DNA of 64,000 nt from NCBI GenBank assembly GCA_032209605.1, contig JASFXZ010000040.1, forward strand, positions 3,720,001-3,784,000, written 5' to 3'. Below the pieces are notes generated by a model. It was given only the letters and a program-made list of their open reading frames with translations. It was not told the origin of the DNA and did not search any database. Origin of the DNA: Mactromeris polynyma. Its lineage: Eukaryota; Mollusca; Bivalvia; Venerida; Mactridae. This document shows positions 34,222-46,499 of the stretch, in pieces. A program made the position numbers and the translations under genes. Position 1 is the first letter of the stretch, and each line of letters opens with the position of its first letter.

Positions 34222-34454
34222 CAGGGGCGTAGCAAGGAGGTTTGTGTTGTGTACGCAAGATCCTTTTTGCGGGGGGTCCGGGGGTACTCCCCGAAAAAAA
34301 ATTAGTTTCTAGATGGTCTGTAGTGACTTCTGGGCGCATTCTTATCCCTGAATTGAACGTTTTTTTAATGCAGATTTGAACTTTTTATTATTTCGATTTT
34401 TCGAGACAATGTGTACGCAGCTGCGTACTCTGCGTACAGGACGCTACGCGCCTG
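34222..34454. mobile_element. Non-autonomous hAT-like element with 5-bp target duplication
   Basis: The left end CAGGGGCGTAGC and right end GCTACGCGCCTG (reverse complement CAGGCGCGTAGC) form a 12-bp TIR with one mismatch. ACTAC occurs on each side (34217-34221 and 34455-34459), a 5-bp target-site duplication. The interior has a GGGGGGTCCGGGGGTACTCC stretch as in related elements. It has no open frame. Ends resemble those at 41459 and 54846. Confidence 0.8.
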
Positions 34455-34891
34455 ACTACTGTATTTCCATATTAACTTGCCAGTATTTTTTCATTAGTTA
34501 TTTTGTGGTATTTAGGTCTTTGCCCATATCCACTTACAAATAATGGACAAGTAATTTGGTTAGATTACAATAGATTACACTAAGGAAAGTATAAAGCTAA
34601 AACAAGTCTTTGACATTGGACAATAATACATCATGTACAATTATAACTACATGGTTATATACCGAATTTGAAGACTCCTAAGTAAGCAGCAATTTGATTA
34701 TTAGAACGAAGAATTGCACACGATGAACTACAAATGAAACCCTATCAGTGACGGACAGCAGATGGCATAAACTGATATCAGAAGTAACAACGCTTCAAAG
34801 ACAAATCATATGATTCATAATGTAATTATGTAGCGATTATCTTCCATATACCCGTTCCACTGCAAAATATCGTGTAATCAATCGTCTTTGT

Positions 34892-35085
34892 TTGATCAAC
34901 AGTATAATGTTTTTGAATGACATTAAGGGTACATAATTATACACAGACACGAACATATGACTATCCATACAGAACATAAACTTCTTGAGATAGAGATCAC
35001 TGTGGAATGCAATTCAGTTTGATCAACTATATTATATGTTTTTGAATGGCATTGAGGGTACCTATTCAGACATGAACACCTGATA
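34892..35085. repeat. Two-copy local duplication, about 126-bp spacing
   Basis: TTTGATCAAC, TGTTTTTGAATG(A/G)CATT and GAGGGTACCTA-like sequence occurs at 34892 and again at 35018, diverged. Confidence 0.7.
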
Positions 35086-36463
35086 CCAGATCTGTAGTTT
35101 ATAATTGGCGTCAAACAATGGTTGTTAATGTAACAATATAAATACATAGGAGTTAGGATAGTCTTGCGCTGAACCATCGATATTTTGCGCATGCGAAATC
35201 GATATTTATAGACCTAAGGAAATACCTTGTACCTGGACGCGCTCGGCAGACGAGTCGTAACAATATTTCGGAATGGATTCTGACCATTAATTTACCGCAC
35301 GAATACTGGTGCATATTCTACACACTCGTGTTAAGTAATAATTGTAGTTACTGTTAATCTGTACGGTATGTTATATTAAACACTTAATTCCGACCGTGAT
35401 TCCGTATAGTTGGAAATGAGGTGGAGCGTTGCTATATTCAGCCTATTTCGGAGAAGTAGATTTCAAGGTCGCATCAGAAGTAAGCATTTCTGTCGAGTAC
35501 GCATGCGGATGCAATGCAATTCGCACTTTAAGTATACCATGCTAAGTTGAGAGGGACGTTATGCAATGTTTACATTATTTGGCCACCTTTATTGATCAAA
35601 ATAGGTAAATCAAGTAACAAGTATTTAGGTCTTGCTTATACAAAATAAATTTCAAAGTAAATGGTTTGATATTTTATAAGTTTTATATCGTTTTTTGCAA
35701 GATAGAAAAGTCCATGAATAATATACATTTGATACTTATTCACTTCAATAGTATGACAGATTAGCTCGATTTGTTTGCAAAAAAATGATAAAACTTATCA
35801 CTTATGTCTCTGATAATATTTGAAAATTAATGGGTCCAGATTTTATTCCTAAATCATAGACTAGTCAGGATCCGATTATAGTGCCCAAACCCTTCTTTTT
35901 AATTGAATGTTTATTTGCAAATATATTAAACAAATACCCGAATATAAACAATGCAAATCTACACAGAACATAATACTGTATTCAAACTACAGGCTTAAGT
36001 GTTATACTTATTGTCCGGCGTACACAATTGTTCATAATATATCACAAATAAATTTGTATTTACTATCAATTAGACAAAATCACCAATGCACCTATATATA
36101 TTCTTTATTTCCGTCTCATCCATGTACAGTACAACATAATACAAAAACAATATAATAACTACAAAAAAGTACATAGCCATTCTGTATAGAATTATAAGAG
36201 ACTATTATCAACAATAAATATCACATTCGATTCAACAATATGTACAAGGTAAAACTGAGGATCAGTCGCTAATTGTAAATTAAAATTGTTATAAAACAGA
36301 ACACAATACGATACTGAAGTACAAAAAGGGCGCAAATGCGCATCTAAAAAATAGTATTAGAAAACCATTTATCAGCCTCGATCAGATCGAGAGTGAACTA
36401 ATTAGCAGCTGATTCTCAGAATACGTAAAATGTGCAACAATAACAGTAAGAAAATGTTAGACA
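35086..36463. other. Intergenic DNA, nothing recognised
   Basis: No supported gene; an open frame at 35907-36155 lacks any domain. Confidence 0.4.
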
Positions 36464-37459
36464 TTATTTACACATATAAAAGCTACGTCTTTGTAAAATA
36501 TTAAAGCAGGTTTTGGCACATATACGAATCAACAATGGATGTGTGAATAGCATTACTAGTTTGTCTACATTAGACTTATTATGAAAAGTTGGATCTAAAA
36601 TGGCTGCTTGTTCAAATAGGTGTAATCTTAAGTCGTTGTACATACAACAGTCTAATATTACATGAGGTTCGTCTTCCAAAATATTACAAGCGTCACATTT
36701 ACGATTTTCAAGTTTTATATTTGTATACCTCCCAGTCTCAATTTTGATCGGTGCTGCACCACAGCGAAATTTACAAAATGCAGAACGGTGACGCAAAGGT
36801 AAAATAATTTGACAATACTTTTCTTTGACAAATTCATTTTTAAACAAACAATAAGTACGAAGTTTATTGTGGCCGCGCCCCGATACACTTTCATTACGAT
36901 TAAGTGTCACTGACCAGTCATTAATAAATAACGCCATGTGTTTTTGCACTAGACTATCAACAAATGAATGTACAGGAATAGACATCAATATTACAAAACT
37001 GATTCAAGTTACAGGCAGATATTTGACTTTTAACTTTATACATAAAAGACTCATCCAATTTTTACATGCTGAAGTAGCTCTAGCATACGCCCAAAGTGCA
37101 ATACGTTTGTTTATTCTGCTAGACACCATATTAGACAGGCGGGACCAATACCTAGAAATAGCTATCCATTGTCGAACTATTGGAGGTTGCCAGGCCATTT
37201 CACCTATGACTGCGGCATTGGGAGTATATTTCCCAACCCCTAAAAAGTATCGCATTGTACGATTGTGTACGGTGTTGATGCAAAAAAAAGATTTACTACC
37301 CCAAATTGCTGACCCATAATCTATAACAGACCAAACCAAAGAATTATACAATTTTGTGAATACTTCATATGGAACCCCGCCAATTATCTTACACTTTGTT
37401 ATTAATATTGATGATGGTATAAACACGGACACGGACATATGTGATATAAATAATTGCAC
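36464..37459 (-). pseudogene. Non-LTR retrotransposon polymerase C-terminal third, single stop
   Basis: About 332 codons are in one frame, interrupted by a single TGA at about 37004-37006. The first part has LYNSLVWSVIDYGSAIWG and then VHNRTMRYFLGVGKYTPNAA, typical of the region after the reverse transcriptase core in Jockey-like polymerases of molluscs. The end has CDACNILEDEPHVILDC, a C..C...E..H....C zinc-knuckle-like motif found at the C-terminus of these proteins. The catalytic core is missing. The copy is young compared with the other relics. It lies tail-outward from the plus-strand fragment at 37560, so the two truncated 5' ends face each other. Confidence 0.82.
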
Positions 37460-37559
37460 TCCATCATCAAAAATACAAGATCATGCTTTTAATTGTAACA
37501 GACAAAATAAGTGTCATTATAATTTCTGTTGAGAAAAGACAAATGTATGTTTGCGATGC

Positions 37560-38143
37560 TAGAAAGCTAAGTGGCTACCATAATACACAGCCTACCTTGC
37601 CGAAACAAAGTACAAGGCAAAACTTTATGATGCACAAAGAAATCAAATCCAACTTTATTTAAGATATTGTTTATGTTGTAATTTAAATGATTTAGAAAAT
37701 GAATTTCACTTCACGCGCATATGTCCTTGTTTCGAACTTTTACGTATGAAATATATTAAGACTTATTAATTCAAAAAACCTTCTATGTTTAAATTTTAGA
37801 ATTACTTCAATCAAATGAGAAAAAAACGTTATTTACCTTGGCCTTATTCAATAAACACGCACTTAATCAGAGGAATGTTATACTTAATGTTAGAATTAAT
37901 TGAGTTTATTCCCATTTCTTTTGTTTTGTTATTATCTGTTTATACAATCACTTGTAATATTCATCTTTATGTATGAAATGGGTAATTTAAGAACAAATAT
38001 TACAATGCTATTGATGTTATTCATTAATATATGTATTAATTTTTTTCACATCACATGATGATGTAATTGTGTACATAATTTGCTAACGATGATGAGCTGT
38101 AATCGCTCAAGTCGATAGTAAACTTTATGTTCTGTTCTGTTCA
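37560..38143 (+). pseudogene. Non-LTR retrotransposon 3' end, C-terminal knuckle and 3' UTR
   Basis: The translation gives RYCLCCNLNDLENEFHFT, ICPCFELLRMKYI and (after a stop and frameshift) LLQSNEKK and RNVIL. This is the usual C..C....E.E.HFL..CP.Y..LR.KYI tail. The 3' end TAAACTTTATGTTCTGTTCTG is a typical terminus with a short tandem tail. It is diverged and truncated. It belongs to a different family from the minus-strand copy beside it. Confidence 0.72.
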
Positions 38144-38149
38144 TGATTC

Positions 38150-38275
38150 AATATATTTATTTCGAAAGAGCCTACAATAAGTATCATGAATGTATAATAC
38201 ATTCTGATAAATTAGTACTGCCCGGGGCAATTTCATTATGCTGGCTAAACACAGCGGGGTTGCTAATTAAGTCGC
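38150..38275. repeat. Dispersed repeat, inverted copy of 5935-6045
   Basis: Reverse complement of the earlier copy with scattered differences (for example TATTTCGAAAGAG and GATAAATTAGTACTG). Confidence 0.75.
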
Positions 38276-38447
38276 GAAGGATAATGATCATGAAATTATA
38301 TCATAAATCGGTAAATCACGGAGGCTTCCGAGTGTTTCCGACCACCGTGTCCACTGATTAGCGACACACGCATTGATATTAACTATCAGCTAATCTGATG
38401 TTGAAGATTCTTCGGTATGAGGTAGCCACCACGATAAAATTCAACGT

Positions 38448-38750
38448 ACATGTAATGCTTGCAAGCCTGTCGGACTGGCAATCAAATGATTGATAACAAT
38501 ATTAGTTAAATAAATAAACGTTAATATCAACTCGCCCGCACACACATTGATTAGAAGTGAAGGCGGTAAACTAAAACCGGTCCTATCATAGTCCATGTTG
38601 AACTGTAGTCATACATGCATGCTTTGAAATTAACATTGATTGACACAGTGCAATACTTGTACAATCTAGGGTTGACAAGTCTTTACAGAACACGAACAAA
38701 ATTTGTCAGCCCCAGTCTTTCTGCGCTTTCAGTGCTTTGATATCATAGAC
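38448..38750. repeat. Dispersed repeat, direct copy of 4872-5210
   Basis: Same ordered landmarks as 4872-5210, slightly shortened in the middle. Confidence 0.75.
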
Positions 38751-39152
38751 GTATGCTACTATATACACACGATATTATACATACGTACATACAGTATGTG
38801 ATTTCTTGCGAATATGTCATATATTATATATTTATAAATGTATACACATAGATTAAGCGAATTGCATAGGCCCTACCTTTAAAATGCCCAATTTTATCAT
38901 TTTTTGAAATTTAAGATGTTTACCCTGCTAAAGCGTCTAGTAGAATGACCAATACACCCTAAACTTTACAAATGATATATGTGAAAACCCCATGAAAAGC
39001 TCGTGCTCAAACAGCCCATATTATCACTGTATTGTATACGTTACGCGAAGACAAATATTTCACGCTATTCGTTGAAACGCGTGAAATTACTATTCTAATG
39101 ATATAGTGCGCGAGTATTTACCTAGCACTCATAAATATTGCATACATATTCG

Positions 39153-39297
39153 CACGGACATATTAACCATGAATATGTCCGTGATATCCGTAAAATGATT
39201 TCCGTCGTCCAAATGTTACCGAATACTAGTCTATAAATAGCGATGGTGTCACAGGAGATTGTCACGAGTTTGGGAGAGATCTCGTGACAATCTCCTG
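39153..39297. repeat. Two perfect hairpins
   Basis: CACGGACATATT/AATATGTCCGTG (39153-39183, 7-base loop) and CAGGAGATTGTCACGAG/CTCGTGACAATCTCCTG (39252-39297, 12-base loop) are both perfect inverted repeats. The second uses the same termini as the MITE at 41175-41292 and is probably an internal deletion product of that family. Confidence 0.8.
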
Positions 39298-39940
39298 CGG
39301 ATAGAACATATTATATAGAATTAACAAACTTATATCGTAACTTATTACTGAATTTATATACACATATTGTTGCATAAATTTACTATATCTCTTTTTATCG
39401 AATACCGTAGAGTCTACCCGACATCTTGATTTTCTGAAAACACTAATTATTAATTTATGAAATATGTTTCGTTGAGTTGGCATCGTTTTTTCTGCTACGG
39501 GGTTACTCAATATATTTCATTATCAGAAGTATAATCGCTTCTTTTTCTTTGGTTACTGTTTTAGAATAAAGATTTACAACAATTCACAATGTCATCATTC
39601 TGTACATACATCCGTGACATTCTAAATCCATTTTATCATGATATAATTTTCCTACTTCGTACTACTGTGGGAGGGGTAATTAGTTTACATCCCATACATC
39701 TATTTCATCATTAGCTCTCTTGACAACAGAAATAACATATCATTTTACCAATAAAATTAAAAAGTAATTCACCTTATCTGGATAGAGTTTTAGAGCCAAT
39801 AAAGTCCTCTCGAAACAAGACACAGCACTTGACAAATTCCGGTTTTGTAGGCACTATTCCTACGTTCACATATAATTATGTACGTGTATTATATATATAT
39901 AGATAACCTTCACACCGTACTTAAAGTAGGTCTAGTATAT

Positions 39941-41358
39941 GGTGGCATGTTTCTGCCGTAAGATCAACTGTTCAGGTTCCGCAAAACAGACTCGCGTTAG
40001 CTAGATAAATATATAGAGGATATTGTATGAGTGTGGTTTATTGAATTTATTGAACGAGTTGAATAAAATTATATTAAGCGAGCCTCTGGCGAGCTTCATA
40101 TTCTTTTTTATTGAACGAGTTGAATAAATTCAATAGACTAAACAACACGAATTTAATATTCTATTTAACACAAACAAATAATAAAATAGAAGAACATGAG
40201 TGGAACTTGTGACCCCTCAAAGCAAGTCGGTTTAATCTTAAAACTTGAAATCTTTTAAAACGGCACGGTAAAACTTTGTAATATTTTGCATTTAGTTGTC
40301 TTATGTGATCCAGAAACTAAAGGAAACAGTTTAGTTAAGATTCTTGATGATGAGTATTAGAGTTGTCTTACCTTAAATGTATTTTACAATTCGCCAATAT
40401 CAAACGTAACTGTAAAACGTAAATTAAGGAAAACTTTTCCTCTTAAAATGTCATCAATAAATATGATTAATGACGTCATCACATAAACAAGTCTCTGACG
40501 TCATTTAGTATACACGTGTTCAGTGAGTCCGTTCCATCTCTCTGAATCGAATCGCTATCAAGTGTGTGGAATCTAGTCAATTTTAATTGATAAAGGACTG
40601 AGCTCTTCGAACAAAGATAAATATGTTGGTTCAAATTCCTATGTACACTAATGACGTGTTGAATGTTGTCTGAAAGACGAATATTTTGAGATGGAATAAA
40701 CTTACTGAACTGGATATGTAGATGGGAGAATTTTGCTGGACATGATTAGTAGATTTGTCATAACCTTGCATGTTAACGGTAAATATTATCATATTTCTGT
40801 TTGTGTTTGCTGCAGTGTTCATGAGCATCCCTATTTAATGCATTAAACGTAAGCGATGGATATTTTTTATTATTACTTGTTAATTGTAAAACAAGCAGCG
40901 TATGGATTTCATTTAGGTTTCCCCGCGCATTTGCATATTATATGCACACTGTGCAAATGATATTTATTGCATAGTAGAAACATGCACGGGTATGTGATAA
41001 AGATAATTATCTGATTGTCTAGTTAGTGTTCGCCTTTTGTAACAGTAAGATAATTATCTTAACTCAAATTACTGCCTGGATGGTGCAACCAAAGCAATTT
41101 TCGACATTATAAATAATTTTACTGTTTATCTAGATAAGATTCGCTCCCTCACATAAGTACATGTAAGTGGTAAACACAGGAGATTGTCACGAGTTATTTC
41201 CCTTTATCCCATATATAATTATCTCCATTTGCCCCTTCTGTAGAATTTCCATAGAAGGGATGAGGGGAAAGAACTAGTGACTATCTCCTGTGCTGCTTAA
41301 CACGAACATATTCATTTGCGAACATTGACAGGTTATCTTAAGGCAGAAATATGCCACC
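39941..41358. mobile_element. Candidate 1.4-kb element with GGTGGCATRTTTCTGCC termini
   Basis: The left end GGTGGCATGTTTCTGCCGTA pairs with the right end TTAAGGCAGAAATATGCCACC over about 33 bp with some mismatches. AT lies outside both ends. The ends match those of 21336-21853, so these are two members of one family. The interior has no transposase and contains a nested MITE near its right end. Confidence 0.6.
41175..41292. repeat. Short MITE nested in the 39941-41358 element
   Basis: CACAGGAGATTGTCACGAGT at the left pairs with CTAGTGACTATCTCCTGTG at the right. Total about 118 bp. The same terminus forms the hairpin at 39252-39297. Confidence 0.7.
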
Positions 41359-41458
41359 ATAGATCTAGCTTCATTTTCCGAAAATGATCGATTTCGCATT
41401 GTTCACTCTTATCCTTCGTGCTGAGTCGACTGACACGTGACAAGTACTCGTTCTTTGT

Positions 41459-41550
41459 CAGGGGCGTAGCTTGGACATTTTTCAATACGACTTTGTTGGG
41501 GGTTTCACGTATAGATATTTTATGTCTTGTCCTAGTTAAAGTCATCATCA
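41459..41550 (+). mobile_element. Solo hAT-like terminus CAGGGGCGTAGC
   Basis: Begins CAGGGGCGTAGCTTGGACAT, the same end as the element at 34222. No matching right end was found nearby, so its extent is uncertain. Confidence 0.45.
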
Positions 41551-42118
41551 GCATCGATAAATTGAGTTCTTACTAAATGTGCTTTGTATCAACCCAACTA
41601 TGGTATTGAACACCAAACATCATTATCAGTATCATTATTATATTATTATTATTATGCGGCACGGACTATATGAGCCCAGGCCCGTAGCTGGGCATACGCA
41701 CGTACGCCCGTGCGTATCATCATTTTGAAAAGTCGAAAAACTAAAGACTTTAAATCGCATTAAAAATCGAAGGCTGATGGGGGTGAAGGGTTACAGCACA
41801 GCTATTGAACTATACGTACATATATTGACATTAACCAAGTACATAGACATCGCCATTTTTTTAGATATGGAATATAACTGCTTCTTAGAATATTAATCGC
41901 ATACATGTTATATGCTATTTAGTTATACTGGACTGGAACTTCGTATGTACAAATAGAAAAGAGAGCATTTTATCAGTAAAACACTAAACTTAAGGTAATA
42001 TCCTTAGCATGCAGATGTAAAGTTAAATTTAGTCCAGAACTACATTATTTGTATCATACGAACATTAGCATTTCCAGGAATAGAATAGTTATGTATTAAC
42101 TTATTTGACAGTTGTTGT

Positions 42119-42589
42119 TTGCATACGCTTTATTATCACCAACGGACGGACGAACTGACGGGATCCTTTCAGACAAATAATTATATGTTTAGTATGCTGA
42201 TAATTAAATGGCAGGTGGTGTGTGAAATTCATGCCTCGTGTGCATCTGATGTGACCAACGACATTGACCAGTTCTGCACCGAGATACGTCGATGGCAAAG
42301 ACGCTGCCAGACGGTAATGGAGGACTAAATCGACTGCCTATTCGAAGCGTTGGGTCAGGCAAATAAGGACCTCTACCCAAATGTCCGCGCCTGTCTGTCT
42401 ATATTGTTATCAATGCCTGTGTCAACAGCGACAGCAGGACGGTCCTTTAGCACGATGAGACCTATTAAGACCTATTTGCGAAGTACGACATGTTTAAATC
42501 ATTATTTTAACTTATCCTTAGACGGGAATTCAACGTTTCAAGCAGCTTATTTTAGGACAAATTATGCTTGTTTAAACGGTGCCAATTGA
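42119..42589 (+). pseudogene. hAT transposase C-terminal (dimerisation) region with in-frame stop
   Basis: One frame runs through the whole region with a TAA at 42326-42328. Before the stop it has DQFCTEIRRWQRRC, the W-containing segment that precedes the dimerisation domain. After it come QANKDLYPNVRACLSILLSM and PVSTATAGRSFSTMR, then IKTYLRST, the hallmark hAT C-terminal dimerisation block (LYP...LL..PVSTATAERSFS..R.IKTYLR). One unusual feature is Gly in place of the usual Glu in ATAGRSFS. The DDE core and zinc finger are absent. It is a dead remnant. Confidence 0.85.
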
Positions 42590-43202
42590 TGTTATTTATT
42601 ATGAACAAAATGGGGGAATTTAGAGTACCTGTCAATGTGAAGATTGTTTCCGTGATATCACGGAAATTCATGAAGATCAGCGAGTGATACCGATTCGGTT
42701 AGTCTCTCTTGTGACAAGTTTAATCTCCACATGTGGTTTCTTAAGATATTATCGTAATATAACTGTTCACTGGACGACGGACATATAAACCATATGTCTA
42801 TATGACCGTGACTGGACCATGGTTTATGGTGGTAAAGTGTAGACTGCATTTATAGTGTAAAGCTTCATGAAATAAATTTCTTCTAGGAGACCATATCGCG
42901 ACTCTTGTGTCGTATTTTCTTTAAAGGTAGTGAGTGTCACTTTATCAAAAAAATCGATCCTCGTAAATTTCGGAATTTTGCATGTTAATACCTTTGTACA
43001 GACCTGTTCTTTCATTTTGCATTATTTATTTTTTTAAGAACCCTCTATAACCATACAAATTTAAGCTTAAAACAGGTATTTCCTATCTTGGCCTACGCGC
43101 CTAGTTAGAGCTATTTATATTTCGCGCCAAAATTTCGAAATGCATTGTGGGAAGGTCTCGTGAGATCACAAGGTGAAGATCGCGACATTCGAAGACTAAA
43201 CA

Positions 43203-43380
43203 ATGCCTGGTCCGCCGAAAACGGTTACTGGTTCGACTAAAAAGAAGCAGAAAGCTGCACAAGCTAAACAGAGACGTGTCGAAAGCGTCAGGATTGGGCC
43301 ATTTATTGACACATGGGTTAATATAAAGGCCGAAATGGCTTGGAAAAAGACGAAGAAGTCGCCGAGATGCTGATTTCATG
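43203..43380 (+). pseudogene. Left-arm copy of the foldback exon, frameshifted
   Basis: Same exon as the right-arm copy (47721-47899) but one A is missing in GCCGAAATGG, which shifts the frame after about residue 44. It starts MPGPPKTVTGSTKKKQKAAQ and ends at a donor-like ATG/GTGAGG. The shift implies this copy cannot make the intact N-terminus. Confidence 0.65.
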
Positions 43381-43620
43381 GTGAGGGATAGTCTCAATAT
43401 TATTCTTTTCAATTTTCGCAGTACGTCGTTTATTCATTTTCCTCAGTTTAGAGCTGTCAACAAATGAAACGGTATCGATGTATCCTCGATATATTTCCAT
43501 CGATACATATTTTAAAAAAATGATAGTTATGAACATTAAATACATGCCTGAACGACGAAAAATAACGCAAAACTAAGATGGAAGATGCGCAGTCAAATTC
43601 AAAAGCATGAACACGGTATG

Positions 43621-44275
43621 ACTAAAATACGCAATGGAGATTTATGGGGGCAATGGAGATTGAAATTCAATATACCGCGTTTTTTACTTTAAATATGTCA
43701 CATATTCGACAAAGTGTGGTATATAAATGTGTAGATATTGTTTATAAATATGTTATGATAGATCTATTGTAAACAAATACATATATAACGATTTTCACTG
43801 GGGCAATGGAGATTTTTTCACCGGCGCAATGGAGATTTTTCCCTATTATATCTACCACGTAAACTTGTAAACTAACACACATTAACCCGATTTTTATTGT
43901 GTAAATTTCTTCAATTATGCATGTACAATACTTATATATGTGAATTCACAACTGCAATGAAGTTTTTCCAGGTACGCAATGGAGATTTTCACTGGGGCAA
44001 TGGAGATTTTCACTGGGGCAATGGAGATTTTCACTGGGGCAATGGAGATTTTCACTGGGGCAATGGAGATTAAAATTCAATATACCGCGTTTTTTACTTT
44101 AAATATGTCACATATTCGACAAAGTGTGGTATATAAATGTGTAGATATTGTTTATAAATATGTTATGATAGATCTATTGTAAACAAATACATATATAACG
44201 ATTTTCACTGGGGCAATGGAGATTTTCACTGGGGCAATGGAGATTTTTACATACGCATTGGAGATTCTTCGATGC
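43621..44275. repeat. Left-arm repeat block with GCAATGGAGATTTTCACTGGG units
   Basis: A 21-bp unit is tandem four to five times at 43978-44072 and again around larger 200-bp blocks with TATACCGCGTTTTTTACTTT and CGACAAAGTGTGGTATATAA. The frame reading a repeated MEIFTGA is a product of the 21-bp unit and not a gene. The mirror image occupies 46500-47480. Confidence 0.9.
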
Positions 44276-44988
44276 GCAATGAAGGCTGATCTCAAAAAAA
44301 TAATTTATCATAGAAGAGTTATATACGTAGTATATTTCATGATTTTGGAAATTACATACGCATAAAGTTAATAAGTTTCCTTTATGATCGAGTCCATATA
44401 CAATAATGCAATTTTACAGAACATCCGTAACGTTATTATTTGCAGAATTACACACTATAATTCGTATTATCTTAAACGAAATATAACATTTCATACTTGT
44501 TCAATAAGCAATATAATAAAGTAAGAGTTTATGTATATGTATACGTAAGAGTATGGGCGAAATGGAGATATTTCGATGGTCGAATGGATACTAGTACAAG
44601 ACGGTATGAAAATTAAATGTAAAACATTAATAGTAATTACATTTGCCGTACTGTGTAGGATTTGATAATATGCGAGTAGAATATTACCTATTTGGATATT
44701 TATTGTACGTGTAATGTGTGTATGGAAGAAATTCCGCATAATACACAATTTAATGTTGATTTTATTAATTTCACATATACCGTATTTTTTTGTTTTACTC
44801 GAACAAACCAATAACTATCATTCGAGTTTAAGTTTTAATTGCAATTTATTAGGCACACGTAAGTTAGCTTTTAAGCAATTAAGGAATTCCATGGCGGTTT
44901 TATTTTCGGTGAATCAAAGGTTTTCTGTTTAAAGGGGATTAAGTGCAATCAACACTTATTGACCATCTCAGCTACCATAACATACCGC

Positions 44989-45234
44989 CTAAAACCTTGC
45001 CATCCAAAATCCTGTTGCATCGGTGCCCATATCGACACATAGATCCCTGTAGATTTGCCAGCATGCGTGCCACAAAATTTTAAGCGAAGCGAAATGTTCT
45101 CCGACTTTTTCACTACGCGTCATGAATTGGGTTTCCTTGCGATTCGCATACAAATCAACGTTTTCTTTCACAAATCGAACCAGTTCGAAAATCGACTGAT
45201 GCCAAAGACTATTTACCGTCTTGCTTTTTACCAA
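44989..45234 (-). CDS. Unassigned open frame in the foldback loop
   Basis: About 80 codons are open, rich in Trp, His, Phe and charged residues: NSLWHQSIFELVRFVKENVD, KVGEHFASLKILWHACWQIY, and DMGTDATGFWMARF before the stop. Composition is protein-like in an A/T-rich setting. It lies on the strand that the right-arm exon (47721-47899) would read into, so it could be a later exon of the element's gene. No family was recognised, and no splice acceptor was confirmed. Confidence 0.3.
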   Translation of the reverse strand: MVKSKTVNSLWHQSIFELVRFVKENVDLYANRKETQFMTRSEKVGEHFASLKILWHACWQIYRDLCVDMGTDATGFWMARF

Positions 45235-46499
45235 TTTTGTACCACCTATTTTTGTGTACTACCACAATCTAAATGAACAAACTAAGCCTAATGCGTTGAC
45301 GTTTTTATTTGCAATATCTTTATATGAGTGAACTCAAATGTGATCTTTGCTTATATTCTCAGTTTCAGCTTTTTATATATTCATTATTATTATACTTGAT
45401 TCATTGACAGTTATCAAAGAACTCGTTATTATATAACAATATTTGATCATTTTCTTCTTCGCGTATTCAAATTCACCGCGCCACTATATATATAAAATGC
45501 TACCGATACAACTTCTGCTGATTTTTGTTTGCATTTATTATTCATCAAAATTACAGCTTGACTAGGAATTCAATATGTCTGTTCAATTGCGTGTTCCGTT
45601 ATTAAGCTGTTGTTGATCTTATCAGCAAATTCGTTTATTTCATACAAGCATTTTTTATGCAACACTACCGATATCCATTTTACATCGTATCAAGATAAAC
45701 TGTAAAATAAAACTATGTAATGATTATGTAATTTTCAAAAATGATAAACAACATGTGTTTGATACATAGTTTTATGTAAGAGTCAACAATAATCAGCAAC
45801 ATGTTTTGGATATCATATTTATCATTTCATCGTTTCCAGAAATGGCAGAAGCAAATTGATTATTGCAGTAAAGTGTAATGTCATATCATTGTGTTAAATG
45901 TTCATTTTACCACAAAATAATGAAATGTATTATTTATACTCAAGCTGTAACTGAAGGTATCTGATATCTATACTGTTATACAACTGTACGCCGTTGAAAC
46001 AGACAGACATAGTATACGGTTACCGGGATGTGTCATATGTATGCAATAGCTTAATTACGCGGTGATTAATGAACCAGTAAACCTCTGTTGCATGAAATAT
46101 ATAGATACTCCTACTCAACTAACTTGCAATGCAAATATGCATAATCTCCAACTCATGTACATTCAATGCAAAAGGCCCGAATAGACATGTCTTCAAAATG
46201 ACCGTTTCGTGTTTATAGTCATTCGAACCGTTTTGACTCATTAGTCCGGCATTTTTATAATGTACATGTATTCTGAAAAATTGCTACATATTGTGTACAT
46301 ATTGTTTAGAAAGAATAGTGGTTTGATTGAAAAATTAATTAATTTATGTTCACATGTTTTGTTATGAAAAAGTAAAAGAGGCACGTGCAGCAATTTCTTT
46401 GTGCTATAATGTAAGATATTCATTCTTTATACGCGTAATATATATAGAAGTCAGGACGAAAACTGTCCAAAAATCTATTTAGATCAAGAGCTAAATATC

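Noticed and set aside
43979..44182. Repeated MEIFTGA protein (also in mirror at 46919-47122)
   Set aside because: Translation of a 21-bp tandem unit inside the inverted arms of the foldback element.
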